In this document: one piece after another, positions 36,181 to 43,880 of the stretch
Numbering within the stretch: the stretch's first letter is position 1
How the letters are laid out: every line of letters starts with the position of its first letter
DNA from: Paraglomus occultum
Taxonomy: Eukaryota > Glomeromycota > Glomeromycetes > Paraglomerales > Paraglomeraceae
Direction of reading: 5' to 3'
Assembly (NCBI GenBank): GCA_910592205.1
Contig: CAJVPJ010000107.1
Location: 1 to 43,880, forward strand
DNA: 43,880 nucleotides
Program-made: the position numbers and the translations under genes
Notes under the pieces: model-generated
Database searches by the model: none
What the model was told of the DNA's origin: nothing
Seen by the model: only the letters and a program-made list of their open reading frames with translations

Positions 36181-36276
36181 TCGTATTATTTCGCCGACAA
36201 TCATTTCACCGACCGTGCATTTTACCAAAGATCAACTATCAAAAAAAAGTTAATTTCGAAATTGTCGGTGATACGC
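36181..36276. repeat. CCGAC-motif patch with an inverted copy
   Basis: TTTCGCCGACAATCATTTCACCGACC is a pair of direct CCGAC decamers, written here as two adjoining units; about 60 bp later ATTGTCGGTGATACG is the inverted form. The arrangement resembles the patch at 40965-41096. Confidence 0.5.
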
Positions 36277-36382
36277 TTCCGTAATTTGCGTTACACGATG
36301 ATTTGAAATATGACTCACATGACTACTTTTCCAAACAATGATAAAAATCTCGAACTAACCCATCATTTTGTATTCAAAAACC

Positions 36383-37715
36383 ATGTTATCATCAATAGCG
36401 ACTCTTTTCTCCACGCCGCCAGACTTGACCTACGGTCGTGCTTCACTTCCTTATAGTAAGCGTGAGCTCGTCTTCCGTTCTGCCCCTTACCACCACACAG
36501 AACACGTTGTTCCCTTCCTCAACCATCCAACATATCCGAATGGCGATCATTTTGTATATTATCAAACATGGTCACTTTCAACCGTCAAACAACGAAATGT
36601 TGATGTTCTTCTAGTACATGGTATGGATGATTACGGAGGTCGCAATGCAGATAGTGTTGACAAACTGTTGGAAGAAGGTTTCAGAGTCATCTCACTCGAT
36701 TTGCCCTCATTTGGAAGATCTTCAGGAAGACATTCTTATATAAACGATTGGAAAGAATTAACTGAAAGCGTTCGCTGTGTTATTGAGCACTTGAAGAAGG
36801 AAAACGAAAACTACAACGCCTCGTTAACAGATTCTACTCGCACCCTCGCATCTCGTCCTCAACCTCGCAAACTGGTTCTTTCCGGCCGGTCTCTGGGCGG
36901 TTTTGTAGCGCTATCTTATTCAATTCTTTACCCCGATACGATCGATATGATACACTTGCTGTGTCCGTTGGTCTTTGTCACCGAATCATCACGTCCAAGT
37001 AAATTCACAGAGTATATCGCAAAGGCAATTGCAAAGACACCGTTTGGGTATTTGCCAGTGTCTAATGCGCCAAGGGGAAAAGGCAGTCGTGATCCGAAAG
37101 TTTATGAAGAGTTTCTTAATGGTAAGAAAAAAAAAAGATAGAGGGGAGGTGTGTGTGAGAGAGCGTGAGCGTGAACGTGATCATGAGATATGCGGTGCGC
37201 GTGCGTGTTAAATGGTGAGAGCAAGCATCGATTGGGCCTGCAGTACGGGGAAGAAACGACATTACTGTCGATCCAACAATTACCCTACATTCTTTGCAGT
37301 ACCTCGTGTTTCTTTCGGAATCTCTTTGACCAATGGCGCGATCTCAACCTCGTTACGTTTTTTTTTCTTAATTCTATTTACTTATTCCTTTTCCTTCTTT
37401 AAAGACCCGATGACGTATCACGGTGGACTCCGTGGTCGCACGGGTATTGCGCTCCTTTACGGCACTCTCTGGCTCGAGGCCAATCTGAAAGAGGTCTCGC
37501 ACCCGTTTCTTGTGCAGCACGGAACATCAGACAGAATATGCTCTGTGGAAGGAAGTCAGTTGCTATATGAAACAGCTAAAACATCAATAGACAAGAAGAA
37601 ACTTATACTATACGATGGACTTGAGCATGAAATGTTGCGAGAAGAGGGTCGTGATAAAGTTATCGAAGATTTGGTTGCCTGGCTGATTGAAATCGATGAG
37701 AATGAGAATATCTAA
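36383..37715 (+). CDS. Alpha/beta hydrolase, monoglyceride-lipase-like (serine aminopeptidase S33 family)
   Basis: Two exons, 36383-37121 and 37405-37715, give 1050 nt (349 aa). The catalytic triad is visible: nucleophile Ser170 in SGRSLGGF (GxSxG), Asp289 in HGTSDRI and His321 in GLEHEML. The oxyanion HG lies at VLLVHGMDDYGGR (about residue 79), and the lid region is PVSNAPRGKGSRDPKVYEEF. This is the fold and motif order of monoacylglycerol lipases, which release glycerol and fatty acid, although the family also includes lysophospholipases and esterases. Compared with the family's roughly 300 residues there is an extra acidic insert near 130-165. The start is the ATG at 36383; the frame is open upstream only through a TTG. 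The 283-nt intron is long for this window and holds a GAGCGT-type purine repeat. Confidence 0.9.
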
Positions 37716-38990
37716 AAAGTAGAACGAGGCGACTATCAGATCGAGCGCGGCGATTACTTCTCTATATTTTTTGTAGAATTTGTATGATCCATATTTAACT
37801 GTGTTAAGCGGACATATTTAATTTATTCATTTTCACATAAAACTCACATTCTTCTCAAATGTTTTTGTAAAGTTATAAACCATATGTAGAATATGAACTG
37901 CCAACTTCATTACTGGCGGGTGTTTTTTGGGTTTGTGTTTGACCTGTGTGTTTGTGTTTGACCTGTGTGTTTGTGTTTGACCTGTGTGTTTGTGTTTGAC
38001 CTGTGTGTTTGTGTTTTTGCTTGAAGTAAACATGTATCACACAGACTTAGCTTGAATACTTACGACTAATCAATAACTTTGTTCAACTCTCAGGTCAATT
38101 TCATTTCTAATTTGGGTATTAAAAATCTCAGTAACGGTAACTGTGAAGTTATTGATTTATTATACCAAGTAATGATAACATTATCTCGCAGAAACCGTGC
38201 GTCATCATTGTTAATCTTGTGATAAGTTGTAATTGCTCTCGACTTACGCTAACGCGTGAATTTACCAACAAGCTGATTTCTAGACAGTTCGTGCGCATTA
38301 TTGTGGAACTACTAGTTGTGTTTAACATACGCAACAAAACCAGACAAAGTGAAAATTTGATTATGTGAGAGTTAAGGTTGTTTTGATTTAGTATTAGTGG
38401 CACAGCTGTTGTTCAATATGGACTAAATTTTAGTGGCATTTTTAAGACCATGTTTATAAGAAACGTGACTAGATCAATTAAAATGTAAACGTAATGTTTA
38501 ATCAAAGTTTTAATACATTAATATGAAACTAATTACATCAAATCTAGCATGGAACCCAAAAACTGCAGTACTATTAGAAGTATTTTAAAATTGCTCATTA
38601 TGTTAAATCAAACTTTCCAGGAATGTCTAGATCAAGAAAAGTTACCTATGAAATTGTACAAGAACGAAGAATAATAACTAACAACAAACATTAACACCAA
38701 CAGTCGTTTGTTGAGTGGACTTGAATAATTTTAAAAAAGATAAAATAATTCTTACTTTTACTGTGAGGGCAAGATGTAAATGTGTTACGGCAAGCGCCGA
38801 GAATGAGAGAGAGAATAATCGCCGCGAAATCAGATAAGCGAGCAGGCGATGAAATCTACCTCGTGTTCCGTGTCAGAAAAAAAGTAGCTCATACCAGAGA
38901 TGACTATCGCAGTCTGTTTCTTCGATCAATATGAATAGCAAGCCATGGGTGCATTTGCACATCCCGTCGTCGAAATTCGAAATAACCGGT
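37716..38990. other. Intergenic region downstream of the hydrolase gene
   Basis: Apart from the 20-bp tandem repeat listed separately, this is AT-rich DNA without exon-like sequence. A minus-strand open frame at 38149-38403 has no splice context. Confidence 0.4.
37932..38017. repeat. 20-bp tandem repeat, about 4.3 copies
   Basis: The unit TTTGTGTTTGACCTGTGTG plus one base repeats at near-perfect identity four times, about 220 bp downstream of the hydrolase stop codon. Confidence 0.9.
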
Positions 38991-39150
38991 ATGTTGGTTA
39001 AGAAACCGGCACATTTGTTTAACAAGATTGTATTGGTTGAGAACCGGCACGTTTTTAACAAGATTGTATTGGTTGAGAAACCGGCACGTTTTTGACAACA
39101 TTATATTGGTTGAGAAACCGGCACGTTTTTGACAACATTATATTGGTTGG
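38991..39150. repeat. 37-bp imperfect tandem repeat, about 4 copies
   Basis: Units share GAGAAACCGGCACGTTTTT, a middle part reading GACAACATTATA or AACAAGATTGTA, and TTGGTT. The two copies at the right end are nearly identical, suggesting recent growth. Open frames across it on the minus strand simply reflect the repeat. Confidence 0.85.
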
Positions 39151-40247
39151 TTGAGCGGGTATACACCATCGACATTGAGATCCATTCCAAATACTTCAAT
39201 ACGAGACCCTGTTGATTTGTGCCTAGTTAACTTGGCAGACTGACCTCGGTTATGCTTTGGTAACTGATGAGGATGTTTTCGTGAGAAGATGTTTTCGGTA
39301 GTAATGTAAGCGAGGCCATCTGAACGATCTGCACATTCCTCTTGCCTCATACCTAGTTTCCTAATTACGATACGGATAACTTAGCATTGATAAATAAAAA
39401 TGCGTGTGTCAGACTATATTACGAGATGCCAAATCCGCAGTTCTCTATACTTACGTGGCAACTGTTCAGGAAAAGTTTTCTCATAACTACGAGTTCATCT
39501 TGGAGTGTGAAGTTCACCAAATCATCACCATCTCGGATTTCCATATTATATTAATGTCCAGGTTGGCGCTGTCCGCACCTTTATTGTTATGAAGCCTTCC
39601 TCTACGGACGCTTTCACGACGGCCTTTACGTCTACCCTAATCAGTTTATTGGCATCAAATCATTTGGTTTCTTCGTCGTCTTTCAGATAACCGATAGTCA
39701 GATTCCTGTCAATATCAACAGGGCAAGGCTGAAGAGAGTAAATTTTTTAGGAAGGAAAGAAAGTGACTCGATATTGTGTTTACCTTACACAAACATCCAT
39801 ATTAGATATACGCTTCACGGTTGCTTATTTTGGGGGGTAGTATCACAAACACAGCGATGAGGGTTATATGAAATGCCATAGTTAATGAAAATGATATTCT
39901 CGTGGGTAAAGTCACGCGCCTCATCCAGCAAAAGAAACAGAAGAATTTTTCTTTACTTTTGAAAATTTTGGAGAGAAAACTCTTCGTTTCGTCAATTTTT
40001 TCCTTTATTTGCCGGCTGGTGAAGAAGGGGTGGTTTATGATATTCGCCGCAAGAAAGTTCAAAAAGAATAAAAAAGAATTAGAAATGATTGAAGTTTATG
40101 TGGGCCACAAAAGAAAAATCGAGGTAGGCTGGTGTTTTTTAATCTCCTTCAGTTGCCTTGTATTGTGGCGCTTGTTGAATTTTTTTAAATCTTCTAATAA
40201 GGAATTTACTTTCAATAGTGAAGAAATGCAAACTTCAGATCCCTAAG
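39138..40247 (-). pseudogene. Decayed gene of unknown family, several broken frames
   Basis: Reading the minus strand from right to left gives a chain of protein-like pieces in changing frames: SEVCISSLLKVNSLLEDLKK with FNKRHNTRQLKEIKKHQ (40240-40130), AANIINHPFFTSRQIKEKID (about 40050), LDEARDFTHENIIFINYGIS (about 39900), DIDRNLTIGYLKDDEETK, then TGA, then FDANKLIRVDVKAVVKASVE (39700-39590), RDGDDLVNFTLQDELVVMRK (about 39530) ending at a GTAAGT, and MRQEECADRSDGLAYITTEN to SRIEVFGMDLNVDGVYPLNQ (39350-39138). Some breaks may be introns, but the in-frame TGA points to decay. I cannot name the family. Confidence 0.35.
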
Positions 40248-40592
40248 ATTTTTGAAGGAAGCGAGCTATGCTCATAATGACTATACCAATACACAGTATA
40301 ACACTTGCACTCTAAGAAAAAGTGGTTCTTTTTTAATTTTTTTTTACAGAAATATTAAATAAAAGTAATTTTACATTGAAAGGAAGCAAGTTACGCTATG
40401 CCGATACATACCCCATAACACGCGCATTATAAGAAAAGAATACTACTTTTTCGTTCCCCTTGACAGAATCGTAAGTTTACAAATGTAAAACTTTTCTTAT
40501 TGATATTTTCCCAATTTTTTATAAAGTAGCCACATTTTCTTATAGCGTAAGTGTTATACTGTGTAGTCGTTATGAGCATACTTCAAAAACCT
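40248..40592. mobile_element. Foldback / MITE-like element with 60-80 bp inverted ends
   Basis: The left arm (40248-40325) and the reverse complement of the right arm (40529-40592) share TTTTTGAAG, GCTCATAA-GACTA, ACACAGTATAACACTT and TATAAGAAAA-GTGG with small indels. The interior is AT-rich and codes for nothing. Total length is about 345 bp. The target duplication is not clear. It separates the short open frame at 40803-40603 from the decayed gene pieces below 40247. Confidence 0.75.
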
Positions 40593-40602
40593 GAAAGATC
40601 TG

Positions 40603-40803
40603 TCAATGCCGTAGTTGTTTGCTTGGAAAAAACGGCTCGTTATCGAGGTTTTCATTATGAGGGCCTATTTTCTCGGCTATTTTTCTATATGCATTCGATA
40701 TAGTCTCGCAAATTACAAGTGTAGAAGAGTCTGAAGGTATTGAGATAGGGCTATTTGGTAGCAATAAGCTCGTATCGTTTAGAAAATCTGGTATATCAGC
40801 CAT
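40603..40803 (-). CDS. Short open frame, possible first exon of the decayed gene (66 aa)
   Basis: The frame runs from an ATG (40803-40801) to a TGA ten bases before the foldback element. It reads MADIPDFLNDTSLLLPNSPI, SIPSDSSTLVICETISNAYR and KIAEKIGPHNENLDNEPFFP. The composition is protein-like, with no motif I know. Its orientation and position fit an N-terminal exon of the relic at 39138-40247, cut off by the element. It could also be a stand-alone small protein or chance. Confidence 0.35.
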   Translation of the reverse strand: MADIPDFLNDTSLLLPNSPISIPSDSSTLVICETISNAYRKIAEKIGPHNENLDNEPFFPSKQLRH

Positions 40804-40964
40804 TATAATGAGGGCAACCTTTCGATTCTACAGAGACCGCCTCCCCAAAATGCACAAAAATGCATTTCGTGCCGATTACAACATGTCAGCCGTGACCATA
40901 ATAGGAATATTGGAAACTTGTAGATGTTTACCGAAAGTCGGTTATTTAAGTGGGAAACCATTTA

Positions 40965-41096
40965 CTTGCCCGACAAACGTTTGCCCGACAGTTCATTTGT
41001 CCGACAAATATTTACCAGCATTATTTCAAAGTTATCCCTTTTTGGGTAGTTTTTGGTCGGGCAAATGAATAGTCGGGCAAACGAACCAGACCCGTA
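40965..41096. repeat. Cluster of TTTGCCCGAC decamers in direct and inverted orientation
   Basis: Three copies on the plus strand (near 40974, 40980 and 40996, the last with TCCGAC) face two inverted copies (GTCGGGCAAA near 41056 and 41072) around a 50-bp centre. The arrangement could fold into a hairpin or represent an end cluster of a non-autonomous element. Confidence 0.7.
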
Positions 41097-41284
41097 TCCG
41101 ACCGCTCCTACCTTGGGACAGGAACAAGTAAACACTTTAAAAATTTTCGTGCATAAAGACCATAATCACCTACTGTAATCATACCACTCATAGGCAGCAG
41201 TAAATTTATCGTCTGGGTTGAAGCGCTTATATATTATCAATGAAATTTGTAATTTTATGCAAAATTAGAGCGAGTTTTCAGTTT

Positions 41285-42180
41285 ATGTAGACTAGCACTC
41301 CCTGGACAAAGTATCCGATGTGAGTTTTTTCGAGTAAATCATTATGACAAATATACAGAATTTTTATATCATTTTGTAGCTTACTTTTCACAAATCTGCA
41401 TGCAAAGTTTGAAGTGTTTAGCTTTCTTGAACGATAAATTATCAAACTAAAGGCAATAACGATTGAAATCAATTGGCTCACAAAAATTTATATCAATATA
41501 AAGGAAAGAAGAAAATAAACGTAAAAAAATTTTTAAATAAATATAATTGTTTTATTATTATAAACCAAATACAAATATGTGTTTGACTCAACTTTTCTTG
41601 CCACCTCTTTTTTGTATGTAAATAATTAAATAAAAAAGCAAAGATTTTCGCGTTTTTTTGTTTTGTTTTATCGCGTTGTTCCCAATTTTATTTCCGGGCA
41701 CTTTATTATTATTATAGCTTAAATGCCAAAACATTCGAAGAAAATTTTGGGTCTTAGAAATGATGAAAGTAGCATTTCAAAATATCTAAGACATTTAAAA
41801 CCGCCATCCACTGTATGGGATACCATTGTGAACTCTGATAATTAAAAAGAGCCACGGAATTAGAGATTGCTCTAAAAGAGGAACGGTCAATAATTCCTCA
41901 TCAAACATGTTCCAATTTGATTAAGAGCATACAAAGACGGCTTGAGGCATGTCAACTCAGTACTAAAGAATAAACTAACGTTTATAGCCAAAAAATTGGC
42001 GAAATTAATATTGCCTTTTGTTGATAATTTATCGTTTGAGAAAGCTAAACACTTCAAACTTTAATGCAGATTTGTGAAAAGTAAGCTACAACATGATATA
42101 AAAATTCCGTATACTTGTTATAATGATTTACTCGAAAAAACTCACATTGAGTTGTGTTTAGTCACAGTAGCTAGAGGTTT
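41285..42180. mobile_element. Tc1/mariner-type deletion derivative with 139-bp inverted repeats
   Basis: Arms at 41319-41457 and 42010-42147 are reverse complements with roughly 90% identity (for example CGAGTAAATCATTATGACAA against TTGTTATAATGATTTACTCG). Similarity seems to continue outward to about 41287 and 42175. Between them lie two fragments of a Tc1-like transposase (listed separately). Long inverted repeats around a transposase are typical of IR-type Tc1 elements. The exact ends and a TA duplication were not fixed. Confidence 0.75.
41723..41973 (+). pseudogene. Tc1/mariner transposase relic: N-terminal HTH fused to C-terminal tail, DDE core missing
   Basis: The first frame (41723-41845) reads MPKHSKKILGLRNDESSISK and YLRHLKPPSTVWDTIVNSDN; the STVWDTI part matches the recognition helix of the N-terminal Tc1 helix-turn-helix (typically PRSTVxDTI). 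A stop follows. The second frame (41848-41973) reads RATELEIALKEERSIIPHQT and CSNLIKSIQRRLEACQLS, which matches the C-terminal tail of Tc1 transposases (a block like EEW..IP.ET...LI.SM.RR). The roughly 200 residues with the catalytic DDE/D triad that should lie between are absent, so this cannot be an active enzyme. Confidence 0.7.
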
Positions 42181-42755
42181 TAAAACAATCGTCTGATATG
42201 AAGTTTTAATTACGATATTATTATATGGGTGTTTATCCTTTTCATATGCCACTGACCAATAATCTCAGAGTTATGCTGTTTGGAGGTTCAGTTAATTAAG
42301 ATATGTTCTTAATCTCAGAAAGTTCTCTTACAAAAACAATCTTTTTCAAACAAGTCAATAGCGATAGTAATAGGTGAAAATATTGAAAATATTGTCTGCG
42401 TTTGGAACCATAGTACTTTCGCGTTTTTTGTTATAAACGTTGTTGAAATAAACTCGATAAGGTTCAATTTCTACAGGCAAGTAAATTGTAATTGTTAAAC
42501 AGCTGAATCTTAATTTCAGTAACAGACAGATGATAAATTTCCCCGATCGTGGAGTAGGCTAAAACGGAGTAGAGCATGCCCTGATTCTTGCAAATGCATC
42601 TATTCTCTTTACAGTTTAGATTTCAGGCAGTTGTCCAAAGAAGGATTATTACAATTCCTTGGAGGATCGAAACTTGTGTGACGGTTTAAGAGAAAAAACC
42701 AACTTTTTGGAGAATGTATTTATAGCAAAATAGAATAAATATTTCTGGCAACAAC
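42181..42755. other. Intergenic DNA between two mobile elements
   Basis: AT-rich sequence with no exon-like segment or repeat that I could identify. Confidence 0.4.
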
Positions 42756-42906
42756 TACACAGTGACGCTCTTTATAGTGTATCAAAAAAAAAATCTATTA
42801 GTCAAAAATTCTCAAAAATCCACTATATCGAGAGTTTTTGAAAATTAATTAGAATTTATTATAAAGGTTTTGAACCTCTATCCACTATAAAGAGCGGCAC
42901 TGTGTA
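42756..42906. mobile_element. TA-flanked MITE with 22-bp terminal inverted repeats
   Basis: TA, then CACAGTGACGCTCTTTATAG at the left faces CTATAAAGAGCGGCACTGTG, then TA at the right: one mismatch in about 22 bp. The flanking TA duplication and the CACAGTG end are typical of Tc1/mariner-derived (stowaway-like) MITEs. The interior of about 100 bp is non-coding. Confidence 0.85.
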
Positions 42907-43459
42907 ATTACGTATATCACGCGATTAAAACTTCCCACGTACCATATGCAATTAGTAATGTTGGCATAATGTACAGTATAACGTTTGTAATACATCAAGT
43001 TAATTTCGTCAAACAAGCGCTTGCTTTTTATAGCGCCCAGTTATGGGATCGACATTTGTTTGCTTATGTTAAAAAATAATTATCTTTTAAGTTTCTGTCT
43101 GGAATGCCCGCGTTGAGCACAACTACAAACAAGCGCTTTTCGAATGACCTTCTTGAACCTGACTATATTGCTACACTATTTGAGATTATTATCATTGTCT
43201 TTTCACGGCTTTGATTTTTTTTGCTGTTAGGGACGATGATGTAGCACACTTTTCTAGACGAGTATTTTCTTTGAAATAACTGCCTTTGGCAGGGTTTATT
43301 ATGCGCTGGATATGCACATGTTTATTGCGTATGTTATTAATAGTTTTTCACATTACATGTTAAGTGGCATTTTGAATTAAGTGCTACCAACAAGATTAAA
43401 ATTTTTCGTAAAAGGATAGTAATCAGTAAATTATGTACACATAATTTCTTCTCGACCAT
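42907..43459. other. Intergenic region downstream of the right-edge gene
   Basis: AT-rich, with a repeated CAAACAAGCGCTT motif near 43012 and 43128. It should carry the 3' UTR of the minus-strand gene that ends at 43460. No gene seen. Confidence 0.4.
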
Positions 43460-43879
43460 CTATGCCCACTCCCACTCATCCATCTCATTCTGAATATCCC
43501 GTTCCCCCTTCTTCCTCAATGCAACCCGTTTGTTGAAAACCATCGAAGCCCATGAGCTTCCTCTCTTCCTGCAGGCAAGCGGAGCTCTGATAAACCAATC
43601 GGCATAAGTACACACAATCTTGTCTAATATTCCACTCACACCAGCACCCCCATATTCGTGTTCATGTTCCTTGTCAGCAAGTGCTCCTAACGTAATCCAT
43701 GTATGTAGTTTTACCGTCGTGTTGAGATAGCTTATTGCTCTATGATGGTATGGAGTGACCTTATGGAATGTACTTGATTGTGACCGCTTCCCACTCAGTG
43801 GATAGTCGGTTGACAGATATAGATTTTCTATAGAATGCTTTTCTTTGAATTTTTGAATAAACTCTACTAATTTTTCTGC
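43460..43879 (-). CDS. C-terminal part of a conserved protein, possibly GDP-fucose O-fucosyltransferase-like glycosyltransferase (5' part outside window)
   Basis: An open frame of 139 codons enters from the right edge and ends at TAG (43462-43460). It has no start codon inside the window. It reads EKLVEFIQKFKEKHSIENLY, LSTDYPLSGKRSQSSTFHKV, TPYHHRAISYLN, KLHTWITLGALADKEHEHEY, GGAGVSGILDKIVCTYADWF and CRKRGSSWASMVFNKRVALR, ending WEWA. The order of a D-YPL segment, a late (I/L)LDK--C--ADWF helix and a final C-R-SSW---V--KR resembles the nucleotide-sugar-binding end of fungal O-fucosyltransferase-like proteins. That resemblance is judged by eye, so the coding call is firm and the function is tentative. 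Confidence 0.6.
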   Translation of the reverse strand, partial: AEKLVEFIQKFKEKHSIENLYLSTDYPLSGKRSQSSTFHKVTPYHHRAISYLNTTVKLHTWITLGALADKEHEHEYGGAGVSGILDKIVCTYADWFIRAPLACRKRGSSWASMVFNKRVALRKKGERDIQNEMDEWEWA

Positions 43880-43880
43880 A

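Larger units (their letters stand above)
33505..36382. other. Gene-poor AT-rich region of 2.9 kb
   Basis: It contains a trinucleotide microsatellite and a CCGAC-motif patch (listed separately). A 45-codon plus-strand open frame at 35417-35554 (MPEEQLLAEKNGKENKRNLL, then VPTFVAFTN) is weakly protein-like but isolated. The last part should be the promoter of the alpha/beta hydrolase gene. I see no exon of note in the rest. Confidence 0.45.

Noticed and set aside
37833-38033. Minus-strand frame with repeated HTGQTQTHRSNT-like units
   Set aside because: It is just the translation of the 20-bp tandem repeat.
39902-40246. Plus-strand 114-codon frame, Lys- and Phe-rich
   Set aside because: It begins with GTG, and the opposite strand gives better protein-like pieces linked to the decayed gene.
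1-43880. CRISPR arrays, bacterial operons or phage genes
   Set aside because: The window is eukaryotic nuclear DNA with spliceosomal introns; the tandem repeats have no spacer structure.

Overview
The window is nuclear DNA of an intron-rich, AT-rich filamentous fungus. Genes have many short GT-AG introns of about 50-100 nt. The reconstructed proteins are fungal orthologues: an Hir1/HIRA chaperone, a class V myosin of 1570 aa close to yeast Myo2 in length, a group III G-alpha ending in SGIL, and a Rud3-type golgin. The gene style, AT content and decayed Tc1-like DNA suggest an early-diverging lineage (Mucoromycota, perhaps Glomeromycotina). That placement is inference. Most gene models were built by hand from splice sites, protein-family motifs and reading-frame closure; exon lengths sum to a multiple of three in every complete model.

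Left part (1-7.8 kb): the 5' part of a dTDP-glucose 4,6-dehydratase-like gene (minus, running off the left edge) is divergent from HIR1 (915-5573, plus, 20 exons) across a 328-bp promoter. HIR1 converges on a Gln/His-rich conserved protein (6161-7804, minus). A gene-poor stretch of 4.4 kb follows, then a coiled-coil protein of unknown function (12182-12715, minus) and a small bZIP transcription factor (14344-15073, minus).

Central part (17-32.4 kb): class V myosin heavy chain (17005-23580, minus, 23 exons), then a group III G-alpha subunit (24057-26092, minus, 10 exons, one only 5 nt long), a TLDc/OXR1-like protein (26717-28358, minus), a tRNA-Asp(GUC) (minus), and a Rud3-like golgin with a GRAB domain (30123-32360, plus). 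Myosin V and the golgin both act in membrane traffic; G-alpha and the bZIP protein are signalling and transcription factors. Nothing shows that the genes are co-regulated.

Right part (32.4-43.9 kb): mostly accessory DNA. It holds a frameshifted gene relic, a monoglyceride-lipase-like alpha/beta hydrolase (36383-37715, plus, 2 exons), two tandem repeats, a decayed gene of unknown family next to a foldback element, clusters of CCGAC motifs, a Tc1/mariner deletion derivative with 139-bp inverted repeats, a TA-flanked MITE, and the 3' end of a possible glycosyltransferase gene (minus, running off the right edge).

The most striking observations are the 5-nt microexon in the G-alpha gene, a probable GC-AG intron in the bZIP gene, the transposase relic that joins an N-terminal helix-turn-helix to a C-terminal tail with no catalytic core, and a small plus-strand gene candidate with an in-frame TGA at 16453-16748.
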